Of a DNA stretch of 64,000 nt, positions 13,284-23,879 are shown piece after piece. Origin of the DNA: Sycon ciliatum (Eukaryota; Porifera; Calcarea; Leucosolenida; Sycettidae). The stretch spans positions 17,173,877-17,237,876 of the forward strand of contig NC_088649.1 in assembly GCF_964019385.1 (NCBI RefSeq). The letters are read 5' to 3'. The position numbers were made by a program, and so were the translations under genes. Under the pieces are notes generated by a model. The model ran no database searches. It was given only the letters and a program-made list of their open reading frames with translations, and was not told the DNA's origin. Within the stretch, counting starts at the first letter, position 1. The number at the start of each line of letters is the position of its first letter.

Positions 13284-16202
13284 AGGTGGCAGTCTGGGTT
13301 CAGAGGGTCAAAAAACAAAGTTTCGATTTTCTGTATTTTTTCACTGGCAGCGTCTTGTGTATGGTCCAAAGGGTTTATCCTGAAAATTTGAGCGTAATCG
13401 GGTGCTTCCTTCCGGAGATATAGCCGCGCAAAGTCTGCACAATTGTTTTTGAAATACTGAAATATCAGCAAATTTCTACAAAATTTAGGTTTGCACACTA
13501 TTCCGATTTTTACCGTCAATCTTTGAGCGATTTCATTAAAATTTTCTGGAGCGACTCCTGGTACTCCTCTGCGCTGCAGACTGACAGCCGCGCACGATCT
13601 TTGTCACCATGGCAACCAAGATAACTTTTGCGCATGCGCAAATTCAAAAAAATTCAAATTTCGACTCTCATGATCTCAGCTGATCGCTCTGCTGTTGAAA
13701 CTAGTTACTTTTGGAGTAATTGTTTTGGAGTAATTGTTTCTTGGAGCTAACCCCTTCGTTGGCTACTATGGGGAAGTCTAGAGCCAAGGGAAAGCCCGGA
13801 CGATCTAAGAAAAGGAAAAGAACGTTCTATGGAGTGTCTCAGGCGCCGAAGGCTCCCTCTGGTGAAATTTCGCCTGCAAAACAAATTCCTGACTTGCCAC
13901 TGTCTGATGACGACCTTGAAGTGTCAGCTGAAGCCACGTCTTCAAACAGCGATAGTGATGGAAGTGGCGGTGAAGTCGACAGCAGTTCCTCCGACAGTGA
14001 CTTGGATGAAGAGTGTGAGGAAGGGGCGCATGGATTTCGCCTGATTGATCTCGAGTGCCTTCAGCAGCTTTTGTCAGCTGCAGTTTGTTGCAGTGGCTGT
14101 AATGGCGCAGTCACGATCAGCGAATCGCAACGGGGAGGCCTTGCATCATGCCTGGAGCTTTCCTGTGTTAACTGCGGCGACATAGCAAGCGAATTTATGT
14201 CCAAGAAGTTCAATCGGGTCTGGGAGGTGAACAGACGAGCAGTATTCGGAATGCGACTGATTGGCCGTGGACGTCAATCAATGGTAAAGCTGGCGGGTGC
14301 ACTGAATATGCCATCACCTATGAGTCGGTCGACATTTTACAGCCATGCTAAAGGCCTGCATTCCGCGTCCAAGAGCGTCGCTGAGCGTAGCATGACTGAG
14401 GCAGCTGAGAAAGCAGTGTCCGCAGCAGATGGGGGTAGCGATATCGCTGCTTCCTATGACGGTACCTGGATGCGCCGAGGATTCGCATCGCTCTTCGGAG
14501 CCTTCACTATAATTGCATATGATGTCGGCAAAGTGGTGGACTGCGAAGTGCTTTCAAAGTTTTGCCACAAGTGCACGCACTTGGCGTCTAGAAAAGAGAA
14601 GGGAGAGCTAACCAAAGATGACTATGATCGACAGATTGCCGAACACGATTGCTCAGTCAACACCACTGTATCAGCTCCTGCCATGGAGAGTGCAGCCGCC
14701 AAGACTCTGTGGGCCAGGTCCTTTGAGAGCCGCAAGCTGAGGTACACCACCTACATTGGTGATGGAGATACCAAGAGTTTTAAGGCTGTGCGTGACGCTT
14801 GTCCGTATGGGCCCGAGGTGCCTGTAGTCAAGGAGGAATGTGTCGGCCACGTTCAAAAACGCATCGGTACCAGCCTAAGAAAGCTGAAGAAAAACCTTGC
14901 GGGCAAGAAGCTTGCTGATGGGCGCACTATAGGCGGACGTGGTCGCCTCACGGATGCCATGATCGACAAGCTGCAAGCCTACTATGGCATGGCTGTGCGG
15001 AACAACAGCGGAGACTTGCAAGCCATGGCCAGGGCCATATGGGCATCCCTCATGCATCGTGCATCCAGCGACAGTAAACCTCAGCACCAGTATTGTCCGC
15101 CTGGAATTAACAGCTGGTGTAGATGGCAGCAGCAACAGGCAGGTGGTGATGTCTACGCCCACCACAATATCCTGCCAGAGGCAGTATGGAAGGAACTGAA
15201 GCCGGTCTACATTCGGTTGTCCGACCGGAGTTTGCTCGAGCGCTGCCAGAAGGGTGCTACGCAGAATCGCAACGAAGCGTTCAATGGACTCGTGTGGCAG
15301 TTGTGTCCAAAGACAGGCTTTGCATCCGCTCCCACTGTCCAGATGTGCGTCTACCTGGCCGTGGCCTGGTTCAATGATGGAGGTGTGGCAGTGAAACGCG
15401 TTCTGGACGAGATGGGCCTCCCTACTGGACACCATACGACACGTCTCATCAAGCTGCTAGACCGTGAGAGACAGGCACATGCTGCCAGAAAGAAGTCAGA
15501 AGAAGGGAAGAGGTCACGAAAGAAGCGAAGGAGGATCAGGAAAGGCATCCAGGATGAGCAGCAAGAGGAAGAAGGTTTGACATATGAAGCTGGTGGCTTC
15601 GACTAAGTTCTAGTAAGTTCTAGTTGGACAGACATACCTCCATCTGTACTTGCACAGAGCACTTTTTTTCTCCATTTTCCACTGAGTCCCGTACCTCTTA
15701 GACAGCGTAGCGAAGAACCTGTAAGTCACAGACCCCATAAACCATACATTTTTGGAAACTGTGAGCATTTATCAAGGTGCTAAGTGTCATGGATTTTTAT
15801 ATTTGTCTAGTAGCTTTGAGTAAAGTGCTACTGATCGAGGACCTAAATTTTGCGCGATTGCATGATTTTTGTTTGACAGCTTGAGTACTTTGTTCTGAAT
15901 ATGATTTCAAAATTCCGCTCCACTTAGCACCTAGGTATATGTGAAGGAAATCCTGTGGAGCACTCAGTTTCTACCCAGCTTCTTTCTGCGTTTGCATATT
16001 GCGTCTAAGGTATTGGTGGTACGGCATAATCGCAGATTTGACTATTGTGTCTGCGGATTCCCATGTGTGAGCTTGATTTATACTTCATTGGACTTAGTGA
16101 AATACACTGGGTATGTGGTCAAGATTTGAGCAAAATTCATCAATTATTATGGAAGTTACGGCTGTGTTCATGCGGTCGGGCCGCGAACCCAGACTGCCAC
16201 CT
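13284..16202 (+). mobile_element. Mutator-like DNA transposon, apparently complete
   Basis: Inverted ends AGGTGGCAGTCTGGGTTC (from 13284) and GAACCCAGACTGCCACCT (to 16202) bound a 2.9-kb element around an intact transposase ORF. The flanks CTCAATTTG and TTCAATGTA share only CAAT, so a target duplication of 8-9 bp, if any, has diverged. A Kolobok-type TTAA duplication is not seen. It sits in the large intron inferred for the first - strand P450. Confidence 0.8.
13768..15606 (+). CDS. Mutator-like transposase
   Basis: A 612-residue ORF. The ATG at 13768 is preferred over an upstream non-ATG extension because it has a good context and begins MGKSRAKGKPGRSKKRKRTF, a basic nuclear-localisation-like N terminus. 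An acidic Ser/Asp/Glu region follows at about residues 45-90, then a Cys-pair zinc element (CSGC and CVNC). The DDE-type catalytic core shows YDGTWMRRG, then the Cys/His-containing insert, then YIGDGDTKSF and ECVGHVQKRIG, and finally RNEAFNGLVWQLCPKTGF. These blocks match the Mutator-like transposase domain common in animal genomes. The likely catalytic residues are the Asp in DGTW, the Asp in GDGD and the Glu in RNEAFN. The C terminus is a Lys/Arg-rich tail. No stop or frameshift interrupts it, so it may be active. Family assignment is from motif memory. Confidence 0.85.
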   Translation: MGKSRAKGKPGRSKKRKRTFYGVSQAPKAPSGEISPAKQIPDLPLSDDDLEVSAEATSSNSDSDGSGGEVDSSSSDSDLDEECEEGAHGFRLIDLECLQQLLSAAVCCSGCNGAVTISESQRGGLASCLELSCVNCGDIASEFMSKKFNRVWEVNRRAVFGMRLIGRGRQSMVKLAGALNMPSPMSRSTFYSHAKGLHSASKSVAERSMTEAAEKAVSAADGGSDIAASYDGTWMRRGFASLFGAFTIIAYDVGKVVDCEVLSKFCHKCTHLASRKEKGELTKDDYDRQIAEHDCSVNTTVSAPAMESAAAKTLWARSFESRKLRYTTYIGDGDTKSFKAVRDACPYGPEVPVVKEECVGHVQKRIGTSLRKLKKNLAGKKLADGRTIGGRGRLTDAMIDKLQAYYGMAVRNNSGDLQAMARAIWASLMHRASSDSKPQHQYCPPGINSWCRWQQQQAGGDVYAHHNILPEAVWKELKPVYIRLSDRSLLERCQKGATQNRNEAFNGLVWQLCPKTGFASAPTVQMCVYLAVAWFNDGGVAVKRVLDEMGLPTGHHTTRLIKLLDRERQAHAARKKSEEGKRSRKKRRRIRKGIQDEQQEEEGLTYEAGGFD

Positions 16203-16485
16203 TTCAATGTATTTTATTGAACAATTCAAGATTAGACTTTGTTCTAAGCTCGTTCCACCGCACTCTCCCTGTACTGTCACATCCCTGCTGGATCAGAACC
16301 TACTGAAGCTGCCAATCCCTACCGAAGCTGCCAATCCCTACCGAAGTTGAACCCCTATGTAACAGGGGGAGCCAAGTGGAGAATGTCCTTTGAAGCCACA
16401 ACGTTTCAAGCAATGGCTATCATGGTCGGCGCCTAAAAAAACTGCTTACACAATCTTCAGATCTGCTGATCATTTAACTGCATAC

Positions 16486-17356
16486 TTTAAAGGGGAAGTT
16501 AAGGCAAAAATTAAAATTTCACCAGTTGTAGTCTTCGGGGTGCTGAGTCGAATGGTCTTGGTCCGAGGAAGCTGAGACGCTCCCTTCCTACTTGAATCCC
16601 AATCGAACTCGCGCACTTCCACCGGAACTGGGTGACTGCGCCCTACGAGATGGGGATTTGTATGCAAAATGTCACTAAAAGCGCCATTTCGTTCTTATAA
16701 AAGCACGGATGACCGCGATTGGCCCATATGTTGTAGTCTTTTGGACGCTGAGTCGACTGGTTTTGGTCCGAAAAGGCTGCGATGCAGCGTTCCTCCTTTA
16801 TTCCCAATCGAACATGGTTGAACAAGTGGTCACGTGCTCCTGGGTGCCCAAATCACCTGGTCACCACGCCAGCAGGTGACAACTTTCACACCAAGGTTCA
16901 ACTCGAGTTCAACTCGAGTGACAGGACTGCACCCAAAAAAGGTCAAACAGGCTAGTAAGTTGTACCCTGCAGGCACGGTGACCAGGTGACTGGCGTACGC
17001 AGGAGCACGTGACCGCTTGTTCAACCATGTTCGATTGGGAATAAAGGCGGAACGCTGCATCGCAGCCTTTTCGGACCAAAACCAGTCGACTCAGCGTCCA
17101 AAAGACTACAACATATGGGCCAATCGCGGTCATCCGTGCTTTTATAAGAACGAAATGGCGCTTTTAGTGACATTTTGCATACAAATCCCCATCTCGTAGG
17201 GCGCAGTCACCCAGTTTCGGTGGAAGTGCGCGAGTTCGATTGGGATTCAAGTAGGAAGGGAGCGTCTCAGCTTCCTCGGACCAGGACCATTCGACTCAGC
17301 ACCCCGAAGACTACAACTGGTGAAATTTTAATTTTTGCCTTAACTTCCCCTTTAAA
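16486..17356. mobile_element. Large foldback element, 871 bp with about 400-bp arms
   Basis: Left arm (about 16486-16885) and right arm (about 16958-17356) are near-exact inverted copies ending TTTAAAGGGGAAGTTAAGGC and its complement. The spacer is about 70 bp and includes CTCGAGTTCAACTCGAG. Mirror-image open frames arise from the symmetry and are not genes. A second copy, truncated in its right arm, is at 47510-48047. Confidence 0.92.
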
Positions 17357-17408
17357 CCTCACCTCATGACTAATGATACTTTTTGCAACGGCGGGTGAGA
17401 AACTAATA

Positions 17409-17925
17409 ATTGTAATGCTAGAACTGTGTAGTGAGACAAACAATCATGATGTGCACCTACGAAAACAATCTTAACGCAACTACATATTTCTTCTGCTTAC
17501 AAAGATCAGGCTTATGCAAACGAATACAAACAGCCGCGGTCAGGTACTTTCAACTGACTAGCATACCTGATCAGGAGAATGACACGGAGGACGACACTGA
17601 GGACGAGTTGGAAGATGAGACGGAGGACGAGATTGCGGTTGTTGGAGACGCGGAATCGGATGGTGACTGTGATCTTAAGAAGTCTGCCATTTTTCTTCAT
17701 TTGTTGTGTCACCCTCAGTGTCTACCAGGTGTGTGATGATTTTAGTTTTTCTGTTTTTTTTGTCGTGCACAGTATGCTAGTTCGTTGAAAGTACTTGAGG
17801 CCGTTTGTATTCGTTTGCATAAGCCTGATCTTTGTAAGCAGAAGAAACATGTAGTTGCGTTAAGATTGTTTTCGTAGGTGCACATGATGATTGTTTGTCT
17901 CACTACACAGTTCTAGCGTTACAAT
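17409..17925. mobile_element. Foldback/MITE with about 145-bp inverted arms
   Basis: ATTGTAATGCTAGAACTGTG at the left matches inverted CAGTTCTAGCGTTACAAT at the right, and similarity continues to about 17553 and 17782. The middle holds a GAC/GAG-rich stretch (about 17578-17640) that reads as an acidic peptide in one frame, probably fortuitous. Confidence 0.85.
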
Positions 17926-18339
17926 GACACTTTTCGCATTATTTTGCAAAGTTGACTATATTAAAAATTATGCTGAGAGTGTTGACTTGAGAGTGTCATT
18001 CATGCATTAATAATAGGGACACAGCTCTTCGTTTGCAACAGGGCGAAGAACGGCAAAATGTTCTGGCATGCAGAAGATATCAGTCCATATGGATTGAAGC
18101 ACAGCTTAAGTGGGCTTTTTGAACATGTTGTATTTGGCGTAGATTGGCAGTATCCGTCACTGCCTTGTCAGTCCCTGTGACTCCATGAGCCACGGGCCAC
18201 TTAAATACACGCTAAGCCAATCAGGATTGCATTCATAGTGTTGAGTGGACAGATGCTAACGACTTCACAAAGTAGAGTGAGTTGAAGTGACAGGAGATGA
18301 CAACAGCCAATCATTGCTAGCGTGGCGTAGCCCTTGATG

Positions 18340-18560
18340 GAAAAACTCTCAAATTCGTCACACAATCAGCAGAATTTGATACTTTTTCTGTCACGTTTCA
18401 TGTACATACTTCAGTAGACATTTACATTGTATATTCGGTGCAAGGATGAAGAAGACGAGGAGCAGAATCTCAGACACTGCTCGCCATATGCTTTGTATGG
18501 TTACGCCAATTATTGCACTGCCGTTCGGCCATCATCTGCCATTTCTTAGAGCATTATCCA
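18340..18560. mobile_element. Degenerate copy of the AAATTGGCAGAATTC MITE family
   Basis: CAGCAGAATTTGATACTTTTTCTG, GGAGCAGAATCT and ATGCTTTGTATGGTTACGCC align in order with the intact copies at 23338-23523, 36994-37178, 49796-50506 and 53126-53324. Confidence 0.55.
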
Positions 18561-18884
18561 CTAAGGCTTAATGTGAGGCCAGACTCGAAATGCTTGAGGT
18601 GTCTTTCGGCTCTTTTCAGTCTTTTCGTAAATCCATCATCATACTCCATATCATAAAATTCCCCGCAAGTCAAGAATTACACTCTTCCTTTTTCCTTCCA
18701 AGGCCGGCCTGGTCCCATACATGTAGCTCAACGGTTTAAATCATTGCTCATGACAAGCGAGGTCTCAGGTTCTAGTCTGGGTGGGGTTATTCTTTCCTAT
18801 GTTCAGGCAGTTCACTTACCCCGACCGATCCTTTGAATTCCTGTTCCCCTTTTAAAGTTTTTGTTCATAGAGGCACATTTCTTT

Positions 18885-19035
18885 ATTTATTTACTGTCTG
18901 CACTTCATGGCACATAATGAAAATAGCCAATACAAGGAAGTGAGGGTGAAACCAACCACGGACTGAAACCAACCACGGACTGAAACCAACCACGGACTGA
19001 AACCAACCACGGACTGAAACCAACCACGGACACAC
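18885..19035. repeat. Dispersed repeat with an expanded 17-bp tandem (CTGAAACCAACCACGGA)
   Basis: The 17-bp unit occurs about four to five times at 18950-19030. The adjoining CTGCACTTCATGGCACATAA block recurs in reverse complement at 41172-41270, where the unit is single. Expansion therefore happened in this copy. Confidence 0.88.
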
Positions 19036-19407
19036 ATACACATGGAAAGGCATACATATGTACCCATGGCTGTCCGTTTGTGATGCAGCACAGTGCCGCA
19101 ACAGCAGCAACTATAACCAGGCCCTCTGGCATAAACGTGTGCTTGACAGGTGCACAGTAGGCACAAGGCTGTTCATAACTAACTTCATACCCTTCATGAA
19201 TGCAGTACAAGAGAAGCACTCTTTGATTTGATCAGCATTTTAAGGACAGGCACAGAATAGTACCGTGTGTCCTGTGGAATCAGCCAAAACAGATGTTTCA
19301 ACAAGATGAAAGAAAGGGCCACGGAATGATCAGTTTTTGTCATCACCATACTAGACAATCGTAAGCCTGTGGTATCACAGATGTGTCGCTGCGAACTGTA
19401 CTTTTTA

Positions 19408-19410
19408 CAC

Positions 19411-19456
<46 letters not shown>

Positions 19457-19487
19457 ACATACATGTACACACACACACACACACACC
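19408..19487. repeat. (AC)n microsatellite
   Basis: AC dinucleotides with a few interruptions. Confidence 0.95.
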
Positions 19488-20388
19488 AAGCATCAAGCGC
19501 TGTGGAATAGGTTTCAGGCTGACACCAGGACAAATGCAGTACAATACGGATTCGTGCAGTCCCTTCGGGCAAAGTGGCAAAATGCTGCTTTTCAGTACTG
19601 ACCCTGCTGACCAGTGCCCCACAAGACGAAGTGAATACAATAGTGGTCATACTGGTTTTAAAAGTTTAAAAAGAAAAGTAAACAAAGGTTTAAATTGCAA
19701 CACCAGCTACTCTTCCTGCCCACCACTATCTGCTTCACTCCTAGCATACCTGTCTTACTATCGGTATCTTTACACCAAGAGGAGGATGAATGTTGTGTTG
19801 TCCCTCGCCTCGTTCGTGAAACTCGGAGTCACAATGCAGTCTTCAGCCTCTTCTTCTGCTAAAAGCACCCGAGCTGAGCACCCTTTTGAACAGTCTGGAG
19901 CCTTTCTGCTTCATCTTTGTTCTCACTCCTTTTCCTTCTTGTGTTAAACGTTATCGATATCCTATAATTAGGCAAATATACGTAATGTGTTTGTTCAACG
20001 ACTCTACATATACATGTACATGTACATCCCTGATGAGGTCCTGCTGGGTAAAAATTAGGAAAATCGCCACGAGTGGTGTAGCCGAGGACTTCGTGTGCTG
20101 CGAGTTGTAGGTGTAGGGAAGAGATGACAAGGCTACAATGGTTCTCCGAATTTCTGGACAAACCTCTAATTACTAAATATAGCAAACAAATCTCGCAGGA
20201 CACATTCTACTCATGTGTGAGATCTGTAGGAACTGATTCAAATATTTCTTCACACATCTGGAGTGTCAAACGCACTGAAACTCTTTGTCTTACAATGTAC
20301 GATAAGGAGCATTGTAGCTCCATACAATGCAGGAGGTTTACAGCACGAGTAGATCTACTGGGAGTAATGTAGTCTATTAGTATTACTG
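19488..20388. other. No gene recognised
   Basis: Short frames only, none with a domain. A TACATGTACATGTACA palindrome lies near 20011. Confidence 0.5.
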
Positions 20389-20518
20389 CAATGCTGGCAA
20401 CTGAAATCCGACCCCTGAGCGGGGTTCACACTCTAGCGGTCTCTATTTCGTAGTCTTACAATCCTGTGTTGGGTCTTTGCGATGTGAGCGCACCGCTCAG
20501 TGGTCGGATTTCAGTTGT
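20389..20518. mobile_element. MITE, CTGGCAACTGAAATCCGACC end family (copy 1)
   Basis: The ends GCTGGCAACTGAAATCCGACC and GGTCGGATTTCAGTTG are inverted. The interior (ATTTCGTAGTCTTACAATCC, GGGTCTTTGCGATGTGAGCG) is shared with the copy at 21790-21933. These two copies bracket the P450 exon at 20536-21580. Confidence 0.8.
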
Positions 20519-20535
20519 CTACTTCGAGTACCTAC

Positions 20536-21580
20536 CTAGTTGATACAGCGCCCACATGATGGAATACGCTGTGGTCTCGTGGCCCGCCGACAGCATGAGT
20601 ATCGCCTCGTCGCAGATCTCCTCCTCGGTGAACGCCTGCGTGCCGTCCTCCGTAATCTCCAGCATCATGTCGAGCGCGTCCGCCGGCACGTCACCACCTT
20701 CGCACGTCTCCGCTCTGCGATGTCGTATGGCGGGCAGGATTATCTCGTTGCGCAGGTAATCCTGCGTACAGCGCAGCTTGTAGTTCCTGCGGACGTCAAG
20801 ATACGCCAGAAAGTCGAATGGTCCCACTTTGGCTATTCGCTCGGAGAACACCGTAAAGAGGAAGTCGATGCTGCTGTGAATCCGTTGGCGACGCTCAATG
20901 TCCGTCGGGTCAGTTGCGGCAAGGGATACATTGGCGCCGAAGCCGAAATTGGCGAAGGCGTCCACCACCATCGCGCCTATATCGTTGCTCGTAATGAGCT
21001 CAAGATCAAAGCACGTCGGGCTATCATCGCTTCTTCCAGGGTTGGGTAGCGTTCCAAAGTAGGTCTTTGTCACGTCACCCATGATGTTCACGAACCTGGA
21101 GAGTGCCTTGCGGGACAGGATGCTTGCTGTGAGGAGTTTGCGATGGCGCTTCAGCTCCTCGCCGCGCAAGGCCGTCAGGGATTTTCTACCGAGGACGCTG
21201 GTAGAGGCGGCTTGCAGGCTAGCGAACCTGGCCGTTTTGCTGGACGTCGTGGCAGTGGCGATCAACTGCGGATCGTTGATACTGTACACGGGTTTGGTCA
21301 GCCATCTGGGACCGAGAGCATAAATCGCCATTACCGGCTCCGGAGCTTCTCGAGCTAGGTCGTGCAGGTTGAATCGAAACTGCTCAACGCCACGATTCTT
21401 ATTCTTGATGATGTATCCGACATGACCCGTCCACCAACTGTACCATGTTTTCAGTATTTTGGGAGTCTTCCCTCGACTTTCGGAAGTAGGTTTGCCTGAA
21501 GACGTTTCTTTCCGAGATATCAGCCATGCTAACAGCAACAGTGGGACACAGGTCAGCAGGAACAACTGTATAGCCTCCAT
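20536..21580 (-). CDS. Cytochrome P450, exon 1 (membrane anchor to I-helix)
   Basis: The ATG is at 21578-21580. Residues about 4-20 (IQLFLLTCVPLLLLAWL) form the N-terminal ER membrane anchor. The C-helix region reads GEELKRHRKLL, with Leu where many P450s have Trp. The I-helix oxygen-activation motif is AGHETT at about residues 332-337. The exon ends 1,045 nt in, at TACCAACTAG followed by the donor GTAGGT (20535), phase 1, the same place as in the P450s at 38 kb and 51 kb. Phase, strand and family match the exons at 6956-6759 and 6389-6049, so together they would make a 527-aa microsomal monooxygenase served by P450 reductase. That join across 13.6 kb is inferred. No frameshift is seen. Substrate is unknown. 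Confidence 0.88.
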
Positions 21581-21789
21581 CGTCTTTGTTGCACCAGTTG
21601 AACAAACGACCCTGAACTAACTGGGCTCGTAGACTCTATGTGTTTTGAGCGCACAGATCTGCGACGGTAGCAGCAGCACTCTGGTCAAAACGTAGACTCT
21701 ACCACCTAGCACCTCCTGAAAACCGGGTGGGTCTGCGCGCGACGATCAAGTGCGATTCGTTCCGCTTTGTGTGTAGATCTACAGAAGCA

Positions 21790-21933
21790 CAGTGCTGGCA
21801 AATTTTAAAAATCCGACCTCTGAGCGGTGCGTTCACATTCCAGTGGTCTGTATTTCGTAGTTTTACAATCCCGTGTTGGGTCTTTGCGATGTGAGCGCAC
21901 CACTCAGGGGTCGGATTTCAGTTACCAGCAGTG
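21790..21933. mobile_element. MITE, same family as 20389-20518 (copy 2)
   Basis: Starts CAGTGCTGGCAAA and ends CCAGCAGTG before TA. The interior matches copy 1. It lies about 210 bp upstream of the P450 start codon on the - strand, so it could affect that promoter. Confidence 0.78.
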
Positions 21934-22235
21934 TACATGTACATGTACATGTAGTTTTTAAAGTGGGAGACACCAGTGCACGCGCAAAGCACGTGATAAA
22001 CCAATTCCAATGTGAAGAGATAATTATCCTCAGGTCTTCACTAGTTATTCAATTATGGTACATATTGGCGCCATGGCGTGGCCTCTATTACTTGCGCGGA
22101 ATTCGAGTCGAATGGTCTTGGGTCTCTTGGTCCGACGTCTCTACGACAAAGCGTTCTTGAGATATTTCAATTTTAGCCACGTCACGCCCGTACAGCAGTA
22201 ATTTTCTAATGCCCCCCCCCCCCCCCCCCAATCCC

Positions 22236-22365
22236 CCTGTATAGATTAAGAGGGCTGTAAAGCATTTAGGCGCTGCATCTCCCGCTAGGGTTTACCGGGT
22301 GTTAGCGGCCGTCGTGAGTTCCCTTCGGGAACGGACACGATAATTTACTTTTACTTAAAGCATGC
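22236..22365 (+). repeat. Short dispersed repeat with a 3' hairpin, LINE/SINE-like tail
   Basis: GGCGCTGCATCTCCCGCTAG through GTGTTAGCGGCCGTCGTGAG to the hairpin GTTCCCTTCGGGAAC and CGGACACGAT, followed by an A/T-rich tail. The same blocks occur inverted at 35380-35640. A conserved terminal hairpin followed by an A/T tail is typical of LINE or SINE 3' ends. Confidence 0.65.
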
Positions 22366-23337
22366 GATATCAAAGTTTCCAATTATCATATCATATCACT
22401 ATTATCACTACTAGTGTCAGAAACACGGTGCCGCTGCGGACATCTCTGCCTCTTCGGCTAATCGTCAGCCAGAGGCACGCCTGGACATAAGGGCTCGTGG
22501 TTTCGGCAGCAAGACGCCTGTTTTATGTAAGGGTCGCTGACCTTGGGCCGTCCTTGCTGTCTCGTCCCGAAATCCTTAGCCACCTGAGAACACAGGAGAG
22601 AATGAAGAAGGCGGCGTATGGTGCCAGAGTCAGCCAGGTGGATTGAGCATCATTCACCCCGCTGCCCGCAGGTGTTTTCGACCTCGGGTGTGACGGGCAA
22701 GGAAACCACTATATTTCTGAAGTCGCTAGCTCCTTTGGTTGCAGACAAAAACAAAGACTTGGTATTATTATTCCGTGATGGGTGAGTTACGAACCCGGGT
22801 TTCGTTTTGCCGGCTGTGATGGGCAGTCACGTGCTTTTGGGGCTGCAGGGCCTCTTACATTCGCCGCAAGGTCGGAAGCCCCTTTGCAGCATATTTCCGC
22901 CGGCTGTGCTGACACGGACAGAGGCGTGACTTCGCCTTTGCAGGCCAGTAGGCAATCTTGTTAGGTAACGATTTCTTGTGAAGCTTTTGTTTTCAATCTT
23001 ACATTTCAATTGAGTGTTCTATTTATTTCCAAATTTGGGTTGTCTTTTGCTTTGACCCTTACTTCATGGTTTCACGCGATTGGCCCAATTGGTGTAGTGA
23101 ACTTGTGAATGAACCCTTTCTCAAGCAAAGATGCTGAGAGTCTCGTGTATGGCCAGTTACAGGCAAAGGGAATTGTGTGTCACCCATACTGGTCAAAACG
23201 GATCTATTCAAACAATACGACAAGGAAAGAAAGAAGAAAACCAAGGGATGAAACTCGACGATGACATCAAACCCATGCTAGTACATAATATTTCACTTCT
23301 GCTCTTGTAGCAGTTGAGCACTCTCATTTAAGTATAT
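22366..23337. other. GC-richer stretch, no gene recognised
   Basis: Contains short G/C-rich words and small open frames without any recognisable domain. It may be a diverged repeat or non-coding transcript; nothing more can be supported. Confidence 0.4.
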
Positions 23338-23523
23338 GCGGATAATGCCGGCAGAAAAATTGGCAGAATTCGGTACTTTTTCTGGTAAGTTTCATGCATG
23401 TTTGATATGTGGATCAAGAAATGGAGCAGAATTCGAGGAATTGCCCGCCATAAGGTTTTGTATGGTTCTGCCAATTTCACTACTTTTCGAGCAGAATCTG
23501 CCACCTTTTCGAGCATTATCCGC
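23338..23523. mobile_element. MITE, AAATTGGCAGAATTC family
   Basis: Starts GCGGATAATGCCGGCAGAAA and ends GAGCATTATCCGC, with the shared interior GGAATTGCCCGCCATAAGG and GGTTCTGCCAATTTCACT. Intact relatives lie at 36994, 49796 and (inverted) 53126. Confidence 0.8.
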
Positions 23524-23879
23524 ACACCCCTACTCTCATGTGGGGTAGTGCCTTTGCTGTTTGCGTTATATAGAGTTCACTGACTTGTCAGCTTGAGCAC
23601 TCTGGCAAGGTACTTTCGTGCCTGCTTTAAATCTGGCTTTGGAAATTTATTTTTCATTGCTATCAGGTTCGGCCTCACTTTCTGTGCTGCGCTGATGAGT
23701 CCACAAAGAATGAACCAGTTCTGTCCGCCGATTGAGCATGTTGTTCAACAAAACAAGGTTCATCTAGACTAATACGGTATACTACACTGGTATAAGGATG
23801 GCAATAAACAGAATCAGCTGAAGCATCATTTCATGAAGGTTTTTTTTACCTTAAACATTTGTCACCTCGCTGCCTGTTC

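Noticed and set aside
14875-15435. - strand frame of 186 codons
   Set aside because: Antisense to the Mutator-like transposase; no domain.
17431-17736. Acidic + strand frame
   Set aside because: Lies inside a foldback element and depends on a short GAC/GAG-rich stretch; no start context or homology.
20540-21049. + strand frames opposite P450 exon 1, likewise 51158-51466 and 38313-38621
   Set aside because: Shadows of P450 coding sequence; same frames recur antisense in each paralogue.
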